Positions 50,544-61,153 of a DNA stretch of 64,000 nucleotides are shown here, piece after piece; position 1 is the first letter of the stretch, and every line of letters starts with the position of its first letter. This stretch comes from Streptomyces sp. BHT-5-2 (lineage in GTDB: Bacteria; Actinomycetota; Actinomycetes; Streptomycetales; Streptomycetaceae), in NCBI RefSeq assembly GCF_019774615.1, contig NZ_CP081496.1, forward strand, positions 2,976,001 through 3,040,000, read 5' to 3'. The notes beneath the pieces were generated by a model. It was given only the letters and a program-made list of their open reading frames with translations. It searched no databases and had not been told where the DNA came from. The translations under genes were made by a program, and so were the position numbers.

Positions 50544-50582
50544 CAAACTAACGTCTGAACCAAACGTCTCTTCGCATAGCCT
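50544..50582. promoter_or_regulatory. direct repeats and -10 in the divergent promoter
   Basis: In the 87 bases between the divergent AKR and dehydrogenase genes, CAAACTAACGTCT (50544-50556) and GAACCAAACGTCT (50557-50569) are adjacent 13-bp direct repeats sharing AACGTCT: a candidate regulator site. TAGCCT (50577-50582) ends 6 bases before ATG 50589, suggesting a leaderless dehydrogenase transcript. Confidence 0.5.
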
Positions 50583-50588
50583 CGGGCC

Positions 50589-51581
50589 ATGGCAACAGCA
50601 GCACCGCACGCGGCCCCCGGCGACGTCTGGCTCCCGATCCCGCCCGAGGAGATCGACGGCCTCCCCGAGGGCCTCGACTACGTCCACTGGGACGCCGGTC
50701 CCGAGTACCCCGCCGACCCCGCCCGCTGCGTCTTCTACGCGGTCCCCTACATGAAGCCCGCCGAGGTCTGCCTGCGTCCGCTGGCGCGGATGAGCCGGGT
50801 GCGCGTGGTGCAGGCCCTCACGGCCGGGACCGAGAACCTGCTCCCGGGACTCGACCGGATGCCGCCCGGCGCCCGGTTGTGCAACGCCCGGGGCCTGCAC
50901 GACGCCAGCACCGCCGAGCTGGCGCTCACCCTGACGCTGGCATCGTTGCGCGGCGTCCCGGAGTTCGTCCGGGCCCAGGACGCGGGGGAGTGGCGGCCGG
51001 AAGTCCGGCCGGCGCTCGCCGACAAGTCGGTCCTCATTGTGGGCTATGGTTCGATCGGCAGTGCCATCGAGGACCGGCTCACACCTTTCGAATGCGCGCG
51101 GGTGATGCGCATCGCGCGCACCGCCCGTGACACTGTGCGCGGTCCGGTGCATCCACTCTCCGGGCTGACCGCCCTCCTGCCCGCCGCGGACGTCGTCATC
51201 CTCGCCATTCCGCTCACCGAGCACACCCGTGGCCTGGTAGGACGCGATTTCCTGGCCCGGATGAAGGACGGCGCACTCCTGGTGAACGTCGCCCGAGGAG
51301 CGGTCGTCGACACCGCCGCGCTGCTCGCCGAGACCGCGTCCGGACGGCTGCGCGCGGCCCTCGACGTCACCGAACCGGAACCCCTGCCCGCCGATCACCC
51401 GCTCTGGCACGCACCCGGCGTGCTCGTCACTCCACACGTCGGGGGCCCCAGCTCTGCGTTTCTGCCCCGTGCGAAGCGGCTGCTGCGCGGTCAGTTGACG
51501 CTTTTCGCCGCCGGCGAGCCGGTCCGGAACGTCGTCGCCACCGCCCCGGAATCCGCAGTGGATCGCTCTACGAGTCCGTAG
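50589..51581 (+). CDS. D-isomer-specific 2-hydroxyacid dehydrogenase
   Basis: A 330-residue NAD(P)-dependent oxidoreductase. Cofactor motif VGYGSIGSAIEDRL (Gly-x-Gly-x2-Gly) lies at about residues 151-164. The catalytic Arg is in NVARGAVVD, the Glu in DVTEPEPLP and the His in TPHVGG, the standard triad. The specific hydroxyacid is unknown. ATG 50589 has no SD. It shares a divergent promoter region with the AKR gene and precedes the GGDEF gene without obvious coupling. Confidence 0.93.
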   Translation: MATAAPHAAPGDVWLPIPPEEIDGLPEGLDYVHWDAGPEYPADPARCVFYAVPYMKPAEVCLRPLARMSRVRVVQALTAGTENLLPGLDRMPPGARLCNARGLHDASTAELALTLTLASLRGVPEFVRAQDAGEWRPEVRPALADKSVLIVGYGSIGSAIEDRLTPFECARVMRIARTARDTVRGPVHPLSGLTALLPAADVVILAIPLTEHTRGLVGRDFLARMKDGALLVNVARGAVVDTAALLAETASGRLRAALDVTEPEPLPADHPLWHAPGVLVTPHVGGPSSAFLPRAKRLLRGQLTLFAAGEPVRNVVATAPESAVDRSTSP

Positions 51582-51736
51582 CGCTGCTCTCCGTGTCTAC
51601 AAATCCCTAGGTTGTCACGCTCCGTAGAAGCACTATGTCCCTGAGTGACGGATCTGGTGTATCGTCCCGAGCGGGGATGCGCCGGGATCGTCACGGCGCG
51701 ATACGAAAGATCCGGAACCGAGGGGGGCGACGGGCG

Positions 51737-51859
51737 ATGTACTGCCGATGGATGATCCGCGAGACACGCGATCCACGACCGCCCGCAGCGATGCCGCCGG
51801 GACCCCGCACGCGCCGTTCCCGACGCGGCCCGGCACGGGTGAACGGGAGAGCACGGTGA
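51737..51859 (+). CDS. possible upstream ORF of the GGDEF gene, 40 aa
   Basis: ATG 51737 has a GAGGGGGG ribosome site and opens a 40-codon basic frame (MYCRWMIRETRDPR, then Pro/Arg-rich). Its TGA overlaps the likely GTG start of the GGDEF gene. The overlap and good ribosome site suggest a coupling uORF. Composition is Arg/Pro-rich and not otherwise gene-like. Confidence 0.3.
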   Translation: MYCRWMIRETRDPRPPAAMPPGPRTRRSRRGPARVNGRAR

Positions 51860-54774
51860 GCGCCCCGGGGGCGATGCTCTCCCGGTCGCCCGCACAGGCC
51901 GCCGGCGCACCGAACCCGGTGCCCCAGGTGGCGCTGGCCGTCGTCTGCGGCGGCTACGCCGTCGGCTCCGCGATGGGCTGGGGATCTCCGCGACTCGCCG
52001 CGGTCATGGGGGACTTCGGGCTCAGCGTGGCCGCCCTCGTCGCCGCCGTCTCCTGCGGCCTCTACGCCCGCAGGTACTCCACCCCCTTCCGCCCCGCCTG
52101 GGTGCTGTTCGCCGTCTCCTCCGGGATGGCCGGTCTCGGCAACGGCGTCTGGGGCTGGTACGAGGTCGTCCGGGGGGCCGCCGTCCCCAACCCCTCGCTG
52201 GCCGACTTCTTCTTCCTGCTGTTCGCTCCGCCGGCCATCGTCGGCCTGCTGGTGCTCGCCAAGCGGCCGGTGACCAAGGCCGGTTGGATCTGCCTCGGGC
52301 TCGACGCCTGGCTGATCGCCGGGTCGCTGCTGACCCTGTCCTGGAGCCTCGCGCTCGCGCACACCGCGCACTTCCAGGGCCGCACGGTCGCCCAGAGCGC
52401 CCTCTCGCTGGCCTATCCGCTGCTGGACATCGTCCTGGTCAGCATGGTCCTGGCGCTGCACTTCCGGCGCTCCTCGGTGCACCGCTCGGCGATCAACACC
52501 GCCATCGCCGCACTGGCGCTGACGGTGCTGTGCGACGCGCTGTTCAGCTCCCCGCTGCTGCACGACCACTACCGCTCCGGCCAGATCCTGGACGCCGGCT
52601 GGTTCGCCGGCTCGATGCTCTTCGCCTACGCCCCGTGGGTGGGCCGCCGGTCCGCCGCGGAGACCGCCGCCGAGGCCCCCGGCCCCGAGGCGCGCCGCCC
52701 GCAGTCGTCCGGCAGCCGCCCCATCGCCGGCTCGCTGGCCGCCCTGACCCCGTATCTGGCCGCCGCGGTCTGCACGTTGGGGATCCTCACCAACGTGCTG
52801 GACGGGCGCCGCATCGACCGCGTGGTGCTCTTCACCGGCTGCACGGTCGTGCTCGCCCTGGTCGTCCGGCAGGGCATCATGCTGCTCGACAACATCACCC
52901 TCACCCAGGAACTCGCGCAGAAGGAGAACCACTTCCGCTCCCTGGTGCAGGGCTCCAGCGACGTCATCATGATCGCCGCACCGACCGGTGTGCTGCGCTA
53001 CGTCAGCCCGGCCGCCGCCGGGGTCTACGGCCGCGACGCGGACGAACTGGTCGGCTCCGAGCTGGCCTCGCTGATCCACCCCGAGGACCTGGGCCGGGTG
53101 GTCCACGAGGTCCGCCGCTTCCTCGCCGCCTCGCCCGAGGTCGAGCCGACCACCCGGATCGAGTGCCGCTTCCGGGCCGGCGAGCGGCGCGCCGGCGGAG
53201 GGGGCACCTCCCGCTCGGGCGAAGCCGAGAGCGGGGGAGGCTGGCTGAACGTCGAGTCCACGGTCAACCGCCACCACGGCGGCCTGATCTTCAACTCCCG
53301 CGACGTCACCGAGCGCGTCCGGCTCCAGGCCCAGCTCCAGCACAACGCCTCGCACGACGCGCTCACCGACCTGCCCAACCGCGCGCTGTTCACCGAGCGG
53401 GTCACCAAGGCCGTCACCGGCCGCCGGGCCAGCGACCACGACACCGCCGTGCTCTACATCGACCTCGACGGCTTCAAGCAGGTCAACGACACCATCGGCC
53501 ACCAGGCGGGCGACGAACTGCTGATCCAGGCGGCCCGCCGGCTCGCCGAGTCGGTGCGGGCCGGCGACATAGCGGCCCGCCTCGGCGGCGACGAGTTCGC
53601 CGCCCTGATCACCGGCGACGGCACCCGCGACCGCGCGGCCCGGGAGTTCCGCAGCCTGGAGATCGCCGACCGGCTGCGCATCCGGCTCTCCGAGCCCTAC
53701 CGCATCGACGGCCGGGACGTCCGGGTCGCGGCCAGCATCGGCGTCGCCTTCGCCGAACCAGGCGTCAGCCCCGCGGGCCTGCTGCGCAACGCCGACCTGG
53801 CGATGTACCGCGCCAAGCAGGCCGGCAAGGGCCGCGTCGAGCTCTACGCCCCGCAGATGCAGGACGAGGTCGCGCACCGCGCCGAGCTCGTCAGCAAGCT
53901 CCGCACCGCCCTCCAGGACGGCGAGTTCGCGCTGCTCCACCAGCCGGTGGTCGAGCTGGCCGGCGGCCGGATCACCGCGGTCGCCGCGCACGCCCGGTGG
54001 CGGTCCGCCGAGGGCATCCTCTTCACCCCGGCCGAGTTCCTGCGGGTCGGCGACCGCGGGCGGCTGACCGACGAGGGCGGCGAGCGCGCCGCCGAACTGG
54101 GCCGCTGGCAGCTGGAGGAGGCCGTGGAGCAGGCCGCCGCCCGGCACCGCGCCGGCCACCAGATCCCGGTCGCGGTCCGGCTCTCCGCCCGGCGCCTGCT
54201 GGACCGCGCGCTCACCCCGAAGGCCATCGAGGCGCTGCTCGCCCGGCACGGCCTCCCCTCGGGCGCGCTCGTCCTGGAATTGTCCGAAAGCGACCCCCGG
54301 ATCCCGCTCGACGACCTGGAGCGCCGGCTGGTCGCGCTGCGCCGGCTGGGCGTGCGGATCGCGCTGGACGGCAGCGGGTACGCCGCGATGACCGCGCTGC
54401 GCCGGCTGCCCATCGACGTCCTGCGGCTGGACCGCGGGCTGATCGACGGCGTGGTGGAGTCCGCCCGGCTGCACAAGATCACCGCCGGGCTGCTGCGGAT
54501 CGCCGACGACCTCGGCATGCAGTCGGTCGCGGAGGGCGTGGACCTGCCCGAGCAGGTGCTGGCGCTGCGCTCCCTGGGGTGCACCCACGGCATGGGCCTG
54601 GCCTTCTCCGCGCCGCTGGAGGAGCCCCGGCTGCGCCGGGCGCTGACCCGCGGCAGCTATCCGGTACCTGATCTGACCGGCCAGGGCAGGGCGGTGGTGC
54701 TCAGCGGCAGCCGCCCGGTCCGGCGCGCCGCCGCGGCCGGGGACACGGAGGCATCCCCCGTTGCGCCCAAATAG
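51856..54774 (+). CDS. membrane PAS-GGDEF protein with degenerate EAL
   Basis: A 972-residue c-di-GMP protein. Domain order: about ten membrane helices (residues 1-350), a PAS-like domain (from [14 protein letters not shown]), GGDEF and a C-terminal EAL-like domain. GGDEF keeps [22 protein letters not shown] and [10 protein letters not shown], so cyclase activity is expected. In the EAL half the EAL triad reads AHA (VAAHARW), and the metal loop DDFGTG is replaced by DGSGYAA, so phosphodiesterase activity should be lost. A genome repeat is inserted in frame in the PAS region (see 53197). GTG 51856 has GGGAGA; ATG 51748 is an alternative start. Confidence 0.9.
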   Translation: MSAPGAMLSRSPAQAAGAPNPVPQVALAVVCGGYAVGSAMGWGSPRLAAVMGDFGLSVAALVAAVSCGLYARRYSTPFRPAWVLFAVSSGMAGLGNGVWGWYEVVRGAAVPNPSLADFFFLLFAPPAIVGLLVLAKRPVTKAGWICLGLDAWLIAGSLLTLSWSLALAHTAHFQGRTVAQSALSLAYPLLDIVLVSMVLALHFRRSSVHRSAINTAIAALALTVLCDALFSSPLLHDHYRSGQILDAGWFAGSMLFAYAPWVGRRSAAETAAEAPGPEARRPQSSGSRPIAGSLAALTPYLAAAVCTLGILTNVLDGRRIDRVVLFTGCTVVLALVVRQGIMLLDNITLTQELAQKENHFRSLVQGSSDVIMIAAPTGVLRYVSPAAAGVYGRDADELVGSELASLIHPEDLGRVVHEVRRFLAASPEVEPTTRIECRFRAGERRAGGGGTSRSGEAESGGGWLNVESTVNRHHGGLIFNSRDVTERVRLQAQLQHNASHDALTDLPNRALFTERVTKAVTGRRASDHDTAVLYIDLDGFKQVNDTIGHQAGDELLIQAARRLAESVRAGDIAARLGGDEFAALITGDGTRDRAAREFRSLEIADRLRIRLSEPYRIDGRDVRVAASIGVAFAEPGVSPAGLLRNADLAMYRAKQAGKGRVELYAPQMQDEVAHRAELVSKLRTALQDGEFALLHQPVVELAGGRITAVAAHARWRSAEGILFTPAEFLRVGDRGRLTDEGGERAAELGRWQLEEAVEQAAARHRAGHQIPVAVRLSARRLLDRALTPKAIEALLARHGLPSGALVLELSESDPRIPLDDLERRLVALRRLGVRIALDGSGYAAMTALRRLPIDVLRLDRGLIDGVVESARLHKITAGLLRIADDLGMQSVAEGVDLPEQVLALRSLGCTHGMGLAFSAPLEEPRLRRALTRGSYPVPDLTGQGRAVVLSGSRPVRRAAAAGDTEASPVAPK
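53197..53244. repeat. Streptomyces palindromic repeat inserted in frame
   Basis: The sequence GGAGGGGGCACCTCCCGCTC, continuing to GGGGGAGGCTGG, is an imperfect palindrome of a type scattered in Streptomyces genomes, normally between genes. A relative lies inside the MITE at 8.3 kb. Here it sits within the PAS-encoding part of the GGDEF gene, adding a Gly/Ser/Glu-rich linker ([16 protein letters not shown]) without breaking the frame. Confidence 0.75.
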
Positions 54775-54795
54775 TGAGACCTCCGTCCCACCCAC

Positions 54796-54825
54796 TTGAC
54801 ACTCGGTGCACGGGAGGGGGAGGGT
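54796..54825 (+). promoter_or_regulatory. ilv promoter
   Basis: A perfect -35 TTGACA (54796-54801) is followed 18 bases later by GAGGGT (54820-54825) as a weak -10. Transcription would start about 54832, directly at the ATG of the leader peptide. Confidence 0.6.
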
Positions 54826-54832
54826 CAGTGCC

Positions 54833-54874
54833 ATGCGCACCCGAATTCTCGTACTTGGAAAGCGCGTCGGCTGA
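54833..54874 (+). CDS. ilv leader peptide, 13 aa
   Basis: A 13-codon frame [13 protein letters not shown] contains Ile-Leu-Val-Leu in a row plus a later Val, the products or relatives of the pathway encoded downstream. It is followed by a pause-type hairpin and a terminator with a U run. This is the classic leader-peptide arrangement by which charged branched-chain tRNA levels control transcription. GGAGGGG upstream could be the ribosome site unless the transcript is leaderless. Confidence 0.85.
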   Translation: MRTRILVLGKRVG

Positions 54875-54899
54875 AGCTGGGACCCTGACGAACCCAGCT
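54875..54899 (+). promoter_or_regulatory. pause hairpin of the ilv attenuator
   Basis: AGCTGGG (54875-54881) pairs with CCCAGCT (54893-54899) immediately after the leader stop codon. The 3' arm or following bases could compete with the terminator to form an antiterminator when ribosomes stall. Confidence 0.65.
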
Positions 54900-54916
54900 G
54901 ACCACACCGGCGCGCT

Positions 54917-54950
54917 CCCCTCGCTTGCCTCACGGCACGAGGGGTTTTTT
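54917..54950 (+). terminator. ilv attenuator terminator
   Basis: CCCCTCG (54917-54923) pairs with CGAGGGG (54938-54944), with inner TGCC/GGCA pairs, followed at once by six T residues. It is a true intrinsic terminator, uncommon in this genome, sitting 58 bases before ilvB. Confidence 0.9.
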
Positions 54951-55007
54951 GTTGCACAGCAACCTCACAAACCCCGACAAAACCCTCAGCTTCGAGAAGA
55001 GACGCAG

Positions 55008-56864
55008 ATGACCGAGCAGGCCAACGGGGCCCACCATCCGCAGCCGCGGACCCGTCACACCGGCGGAGCGCAGCAGCCCGCGACCGTCGAGCAGGTCACG
55101 GGTGCGCAGTCCCTCATCCGCTCGTTGGAGGAGGTCGGGGCCGACACGGTGTTCGGGATCCCTGGCGGTGCGATCCTCCCCGCGTACGACCCGATGATGG
55201 ACTCCTCGAAGGTCCGGCACGTGCTGGTGCGGCACGAGCAGGGCGCGGGGCATGCCGCCACCGGATACGCTCAGGCCACCGGCAGGGTCGGGGTCTGCAT
55301 GGCGACGTCCGGGCCGGGCGCCACCAACCTGGTCACTCCGATCGCGGACGCGCACATGGACTCCGTCCCGCTGGTCGCGATCACCGGTCAGGTCTCCTCC
55401 AAGTCGATCGGCACGGACGCCTTCCAGGAGGCGGACATCTGCGGCATCACCATGCCGATCACCAAGCACAACTGGCTGGTCACGGACCCCGCCGAGATCC
55501 CCCGGACGATCGCCGAGGCGTTCCACGTCGCCTCCACCGGCCGCCCCGGTCCGGTCCTGGTCGACATCGCCAAGGATGCTCTCCAGGCACGGACCACCTT
55601 CGTCTGGCCGCCGCAGACCGATCTGCCCGGCTACCGTCCGGTGACCAAGCCGCATGCCAAGCAGATCCGTGAGGCCGCCCGGCTGATCGTCGAGTCCAAG
55701 CGTCCGGTGCTCTACGTCGGTGGCGGTGTCCTCAAGGCCGGTGCCACCGCCGAACTCAAGGTGCTCGCCGAGCTGACCGGCGCCCCGGTCACCACCACCT
55801 TGATGGCGCTGGGGGCCTTCCCCGACAGTCACCCCCAGCACCTGGGCATGCCCGGTATGCATGGTTCGGTCACCGCTGTCGCCGCGCTGCAGAAGGCGGA
55901 CCTGCTGATCACCCTCGGCGCCCGCTTCGATGACCGGGTCACCGGCAAGCTGGATTCCTTCGCTCCGTACGCCAAGGTCGTGCACGCCGACATCGACCCG
56001 GCGGAGATCGGCAAGAATCGCGCCGCGGACGTGCCGATCGTCGGGGACGCCCGTGAGGTCATCGCCGATCTGATCGTCGCCGTCCAGGCCGAGCACGAGG
56101 CGGGCCACAAGGGCGACTATGCGGCCTGGTGGAAGGACCTCAACCGCTGGCGGGAGACCTACCCGCTGGGCTATGACCTGCCCGACGACGGCAGTCTCTC
56201 CCCGCAGCAGGTCATCGAGCGGATCGGCAAACTCGCCCCGGCCGACACGATCTTCGCCGCGGGTGTCGGCCAGCACCAGATGTGGGCCGCCCACTTCATC
56301 GACTACGAGCGGCCCGCCACCTGGCTGAACTCCGGTGGCGCCGGCACCATGGGCTACGCCGTGCCCGCCGCGATGGGTGCCAAGGCCGGTATGCCGGACC
56401 GCACCGTCTGGGCGATCGACGGCGACGGCTGCTTCCAGATGACCAATCAGGAGCTGGTCACCTGCGCGCTGAACAACATCCCGATCAAGGTCGCGATCAT
56501 CAACAACGGCGCGCTGGGCATGGTTCGCCAGTGGCAGGCCCTCTTCTACAACCAGCGTTACTCCAACACCGTGCTCCACAGTGGCCCCGAGGACGTCAAC
56601 CCGCAGGCCAAGGGCACCCGCGTGCCGGACTTCGTCAAGCTGGCCGAGGCGATGGGCTGTGCCGCGCTGCGCTGCGAGGACCCCGCGGAGCTGGACAAGG
56701 TCATCGAGGAGGCCAACGCCATCAACGACCGTCCGGTGGTGGTCGACTTCATCGTCCACGAGGATGCCCAGGTGTGGCCGATGGTCGCCGCCGGCACCTC
56801 CAACGACGAGGTCATGGCCGCCCGGGGCGTGCGTCCCGACTTCGGCGACAACGAAGACGACTGA
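55008..56864 (+). CDS. ilvB: acetolactate synthase large subunit
   Basis: The ThDP enzyme for the first common step of Val, Leu and Ile synthesis. It has 618 residues. Landmarks: [14 protein letters not shown], the ThDP-activating Glu in [18 protein letters not shown], the FAD region, and the ThDP/Mg motif [14 protein letters not shown] followed by the Asn about 30 residues later. The first 35 residues form a His/Gln/Pro-rich tail. ATG 55008 follows GAGAAGAG. It is controlled by the attenuator upstream and followed 41 bases later by the regulatory subunit gene. Confidence 0.98.
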   Translation: MTEQANGAHHPQPRTRHTGGAQQPATVEQVTGAQSLIRSLEEVGADTVFGIPGGAILPAYDPMMDSSKVRHVLVRHEQGAGHAATGYAQATGRVGVCMATSGPGATNLVTPIADAHMDSVPLVAITGQVSSKSIGTDAFQEADICGITMPITKHNWLVTDPAEIPRTIAEAFHVASTGRPGPVLVDIAKDALQARTTFVWPPQTDLPGYRPVTKPHAKQIREAARLIVESKRPVLYVGGGVLKAGATAELKVLAELTGAPVTTTLMALGAFPDSHPQHLGMPGMHGSVTAVAALQKADLLITLGARFDDRVTGKLDSFAPYAKVVHADIDPAEIGKNRAADVPIVGDAREVIADLIVAVQAEHEAGHKGDYAAWWKDLNRWRETYPLGYDLPDDGSLSPQQVIERIGKLAPADTIFAAGVGQHQMWAAHFIDYERPATWLNSGGAGTMGYAVPAAMGAKAGMPDRTVWAIDGDGCFQMTNQELVTCALNNIPIKVAIINNGALGMVRQWQALFYNQRYSNTVLHSGPEDVNPQAKGTRVPDFVKLAEAMGCAALRCEDPAELDKVIEEANAINDRPVVVDFIVHEDAQVWPMVAAGTSNDEVMAARGVRPDFGDNEDD

Positions 56865-56905
56865 CCCAGGACGTCACGGACGCACGGAAGAAGAGAGAAG
56901 ACGAC

Positions 56906-57430
56906 ATGTCCAAGCACACGCTCTCCGTCCTGGTGGAGAACACCCCCGGCATCCTCGCCCGGATCGCCGCGCTGTTCTCCCGCCGCGGCTTCAACATCGA
57001 CTCGCTGGCGGTCGGGGTCACCGAGCACCCCGACATCTCCCGCATCACCATCGTGGTCAGCGTCGAGAAGCTGCCGCTGGAGCAGGTCACCAAGCAGCTC
57101 AACAAGCTCGTCAACGTCCTGAAGATCGTCGAGCTGGAGCCGGGCTCGGCCATCCAGCGCGAGCTGGTCCTGGTGAAGGTCCGCGCCGACAACGAGACCC
57201 GCTCGCAAATCGTCGAGATCGTGCAGCTCTTCCGCGCCAAGACCGTGGACGTCTCGCCGGAGGCCGTGACGATCGAGGCCACCGGGTCCAGCGACAAGCT
57301 GGAGGCGATGCTCCGGATGCTGGAGCCCTTCGGCATCAAGGAACTGGTGCAGTCCGGCACCATCGCCATAGGTCGCGGCGCCCGGTCCATCACCGACCGC
57401 TCGCTGCGCGCGCTGGACCGTACAGCCTGA
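56906..57430 (+). CDS. ilvN: acetolactate synthase small (regulatory) subunit
   Basis: The 174-residue ACT-domain subunit that confers valine feedback on IlvB. The N terminus KHTLSVLVENTPGILARIAALFSRRGFNI is the conserved ACT domain, and the second half (ELVLVKVRADNETRSQIVEI) is the C-terminal regulatory domain. ATG 56906 follows AAGAGAGAAG. It lies between ilvB and ilvC in the standard order. Confidence 0.98.
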   Translation: MSKHTLSVLVENTPGILARIAALFSRRGFNIDSLAVGVTEHPDISRITIVVSVEKLPLEQVTKQLNKLVNVLKIVELEPGSAIQRELVLVKVRADNETRSQIVEIVQLFRAKTVDVSPEAVTIEATGSSDKLEAMLRMLEPFGIKELVQSGTIAIGRGARSITDRSLRALDRTA

Positions 57431-58531
<1,101 letters not shown>

Positions 58532-58540
58532 GCCGTGGGA

Positions 58541-58572
58541 GAGGGGGTCGCGACACTGCTCGCGGCCCCCTC
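58541..58572 (+). terminator. terminator after ilvC
   Basis: GAGGGGGTCGCG (58541-58552) pairs with CGCGGCCCCCTC (58561-58572) with one wobble pair, 10 bases after the stop codon. No other gene or riboswitch was seen in the 282-base gap before serA. Confidence 0.7.
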
Positions 58573-58813
58573 GTCCGTATGCGGCCGCACCCCCTGTCCG
58601 CGGGCCCGTCCGCCGCCTTGTCCACCGCGTAGAACCACGCATGGGTGATCCTTACGCTCCGGCACAGACCGTGCCGTGCCCCGCCACTACACTGCTCGAC
58701 ACAAGCGCGTCAGGCTCACAGCGTCGTGCGTCTTCCACGCGGCATTCCCCCCTTACCGCCTTCGGCCGTCGGGACGGCCGTCCGCGAAGGTACTAGTGAG
58801 GACTGAAGACCAC

Positions 58814-60418
58814 GTGAGCACTGCCAACCCGGGTAAACCCGTTGTACTGATCGCCGAGGAGCTGTCGCCGGCCACCGTCGACGCCCTCGGCCCGGACTTC
58901 GAGATCCGGCACTGCAACGGCGCCGACCGCGCCGAGCTGCTGCCCGCCATCGCCGACGTCGACGCCGTCCTCGTGCGCAGCGCGACCAAGGTCGACGCCG
59001 AGGCGATCGCCGCCGCCAAGAAGCTGAAGGTCATCGCCCGGGCCGGGGTGGGCCTGGACAACGTCGACGTCTCCGCCGCCACCAAGGCCGGCGTGATGGT
59101 CGTCAACGCCCCGACCTCCAACATCGTCACCGCCGCCGAGCTGGCCTGCGGTCTGCTGGTCGCCACTGCCCGCAACATCCCGCAGGCCAACACCGCGCTG
59201 AAGAACGGCGAGTGGAAGCGCAGCAACTACACCGGCGTCGAGCTCAGCGAGAAGACCCTCGGCGTGGTCGGCCTCGGCCGGATCGGTGTCCTGGTCGCCC
59301 AGCGGATGTCCGCGTTCGGCATGAAGGTCGTGGCCTACGACCCCTACGTCCAGCCGGCCCGCGCCGCCCAGATGGGCGTCAAGCTGCTGACCCTGGACGA
59401 GCTGCTCGCGGTCTCGGACTTCATCACCGTCCACCTCCCCAAGACGCCCGAGACCCTCGGCCTGATCGGCGACGAGGCGCTGCACAAGGTCAAGCCGTCG
59501 GTCCGGATCGTCAACGCCGCCCGCGGCGGGATCGTCGACGAGGCGGCGCTGGCCGGCGCGCTCAAGGAGGGCCGGGTGGCCGGCGCGGGCCTCGACGTGT
59601 ATGCCGTCGAGCCCTGCACCGACTCCCCGCTGTTCGAGTTCGACCAGGTCGTGTGCACCCCGCACCTGGGCGCCTCGACGGGCGAGGCGCAGGAGAAGGC
59701 CGGTATCGCGGTCGCCAAGTCGGTGCGGCTGGCGCTCGCCGGCGAGCTGGTGCCGGACGCGGTCAACGTCCAGGGCGGCGTGATCGCCGAGGACGTCAAG
59801 CCGGGGCTGCCGCTGGCCGAGCGGCTCGGCCGGATCTTCACCGCACTGGCCGGCGAGGTCGCCCTGCGCCTCGACGTCGAGGTGTACGGCGAGATCACCC
59901 AGCACGACGTCAAGGTGCTCGAACTCTCCGCGCTCAAGGGCGTCTTCGAGGACGTCGTGGACGAGACGGTGTCCTACGTCAACGCCCCGCTGTTCGCGCA
60001 GGAGCGCGGCGTCGAGGTGCGGCTGACCACCAGCAGCGAGTCGCCCGAGCACCGCAACGTGGTCACCGTCCGCGGCACCCTCGCCGGCGGCGAGGAGGTG
60101 TCGATCTCCGGCACGCTGGCCGGCCACAAGAACGTCCAGAAGGTCGTGGCGGTCGGCGACCACTCGATCGACCTCGCGCTCGCCGACCACATGGCGTTCC
60201 TGCGCTACACCGACCGCCCCGGCGTGGTCGGCACCGTCGGCCGGATCCTGGGCGAGGCGGGCATCAACATCGGCGGCATGCAGGTCGCCCGGGCCGATGT
60301 CGGCGGCGAGGCGCTGGTCGTGCTGACGGTCGACGACACCATTCCGGCGAGCGTGCTGGCCGAGATCTCCGACGAGATCGGCGCGACCTCGGTGCGCGCG
60401 GTGAACCTCACCCACTGA
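58814..60418 (+). CDS. serA: D-3-phosphoglycerate dehydrogenase
   Basis: Oxidises 3-phosphoglycerate, the first step of serine synthesis. It has 534 residues, the long actinobacterial type: substrate domain, Rossmann domain (VGLGRIGVLVAQR), an intervening ASB domain and a C-terminal ACT domain (from about residue 460, TDRPGVVGTVGRILGEAGINIGGMQ) for serine feedback. The catalytic Arg (NAARGGIVDEAAL), Glu and His (TPHLGAST) are present. GTG 58814 is preferred, with GAGGA upstream; GTG 58796 is possible. It ends before a 20-bp terminator. Confidence 0.97.
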   Translation: MSTANPGKPVVLIAEELSPATVDALGPDFEIRHCNGADRAELLPAIADVDAVLVRSATKVDAEAIAAAKKLKVIARAGVGLDNVDVSAATKAGVMVVNAPTSNIVTAAELACGLLVATARNIPQANTALKNGEWKRSNYTGVELSEKTLGVVGLGRIGVLVAQRMSAFGMKVVAYDPYVQPARAAQMGVKLLTLDELLAVSDFITVHLPKTPETLGLIGDEALHKVKPSVRIVNAARGGIVDEAALAGALKEGRVAGAGLDVYAVEPCTDSPLFEFDQVVCTPHLGASTGEAQEKAGIAVAKSVRLALAGELVPDAVNVQGGVIAEDVKPGLPLAERLGRIFTALAGEVALRLDVEVYGEITQHDVKVLELSALKGVFEDVVDETVSYVNAPLFAQERGVEVRLTTSSESPEHRNVVTVRGTLAGGEEVSISGTLAGHKNVQKVVAVGDHSIDLALADHMAFLRYTDRPGVVGTVGRILGEAGINIGGMQVARADVGGEALVVLTVDDTIPASVLAEISDEIGATSVRAVNLTH

Positions 60419-60436
60419 CCCACCGGTTCTCGCAGG

Positions 60437-60480
60437 GCCACGGGCCCGGTCCCCGCTTCGGCGGGGGCCGGGCCCGTGGC
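60437..60480 (+). terminator. terminator after serA
   Basis: A 20-bp stem (60437-60456 with 60461-60480) with one wobble pair and a UUCG tetraloop. One of the strongest hairpins in the window. Confidence 0.85.
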
Positions 60481-60716
60481 CGTCCGGGGCGGTCGCCGCG
60501 TTCGAGAATTCACCCGAACGGGGGAGTGGGGTCCAGGGGAAGCGGTGTCCTGGGGCGGGCGCCCCGCCAGGACCGTCGGGCGGGTGCCGCGGCCCGCCGG
60601 CACCGGACCGCCCGGGTCGCCGTCGCGGCGGGCCCGGCGCGCAATGGGAACTGCGCGTGCGGGGACACCGCGCGTGCCCCGGTGGAGCCGGTGTGCGCGG
60701 AAGGAGGCGGGACGCC

Positions 60717-61097
60717 ATGGACGCACCCATGGGTGGCACTCCGCAGAGCCTGACCGGACTGCGGGTGGTGGACGCGGAGGGCGCCAAGGTCGGCGTCGTC
60801 CAGCAGGTCTACCGGGACGACGCCACCGACGAGCCCGAGTGGATCACCGTACGGACCGGACTGCTCGGCCTGAAGGAGACCTTCGTGCCGCTGGCCGGGG
60901 CCCGGCGGGCCGGCGACGAACTGCATGTCCCGCACACCAAGGGGGCGATGAAGGCGGCACCCCGGATCGACGCCGAGGGCCATCTCGACCCGTCGGAGGA
61001 GGAGCGGCTCTACCGGCACTACGGGCTGCTCCCGCCGGGACCGGCCGGCCCGACGGAGCCGACGGAGCCGACGGAACCGCCCGGTACGTCGGGCTGA
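60717..61097 (+). CDS. PRC-barrel domain protein
   Basis: A 126-residue protein. The PRC-barrel fold (LTGLRVVDAEGAKVGVVQQVY, then EWITVRTGLLG and TFVPLAGARR) occupies residues 10-75. A linker rich in acidic and helical segments follows, then a Pro-Thr-Glu repeat tail encoded by ACGGAGCCG repeats. ATG 60717 has a perfect AAGGAGG site. PRC-barrel proteins of this size are common in Streptomyces; some are stress-related. Function not known. Confidence 0.82.
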   Translation: MDAPMGGTPQSLTGLRVVDAEGAKVGVVQQVYRDDATDEPEWITVRTGLLGLKETFVPLAGARRAGDELHVPHTKGAMKAAPRIDAEGHLDPSEEERLYRHYGLLPPGPAGPTEPTEPTEPPGTSG

Positions 61098-61107
61098 GGG
61101 GACGGGT

Positions 61108-61149
61108 GCCGGAGCGGGCCGGGTGGGCGCGGCCCCGGTCCGCTCCGGC
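61108..61149. terminator. bidirectional terminator
   Basis: GCCGGAGCGGGCCGGG (61108-61123) pairs with 61134-61149 over 16 positions with one wobble, between the convergent PRC-barrel and metallophosphoesterase genes. Confidence 0.75.
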
Positions 61150-61153
61150 CGGC

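Noticed and set aside
51691..54957. 1088-codon minus-strand frame opposite the GGDEF gene
   Set aside because: Gln/Gly/Asp/Arg repeats typical of antisense of GC-rich genes. It also covers the ilv attenuator, which has its own clear logic.
58573..58813. Possible riboswitch or T-box before serA
   Set aside because: No T-box, SAM or other recognisable aptamer core was found; only ordinary intergenic sequence is seen.
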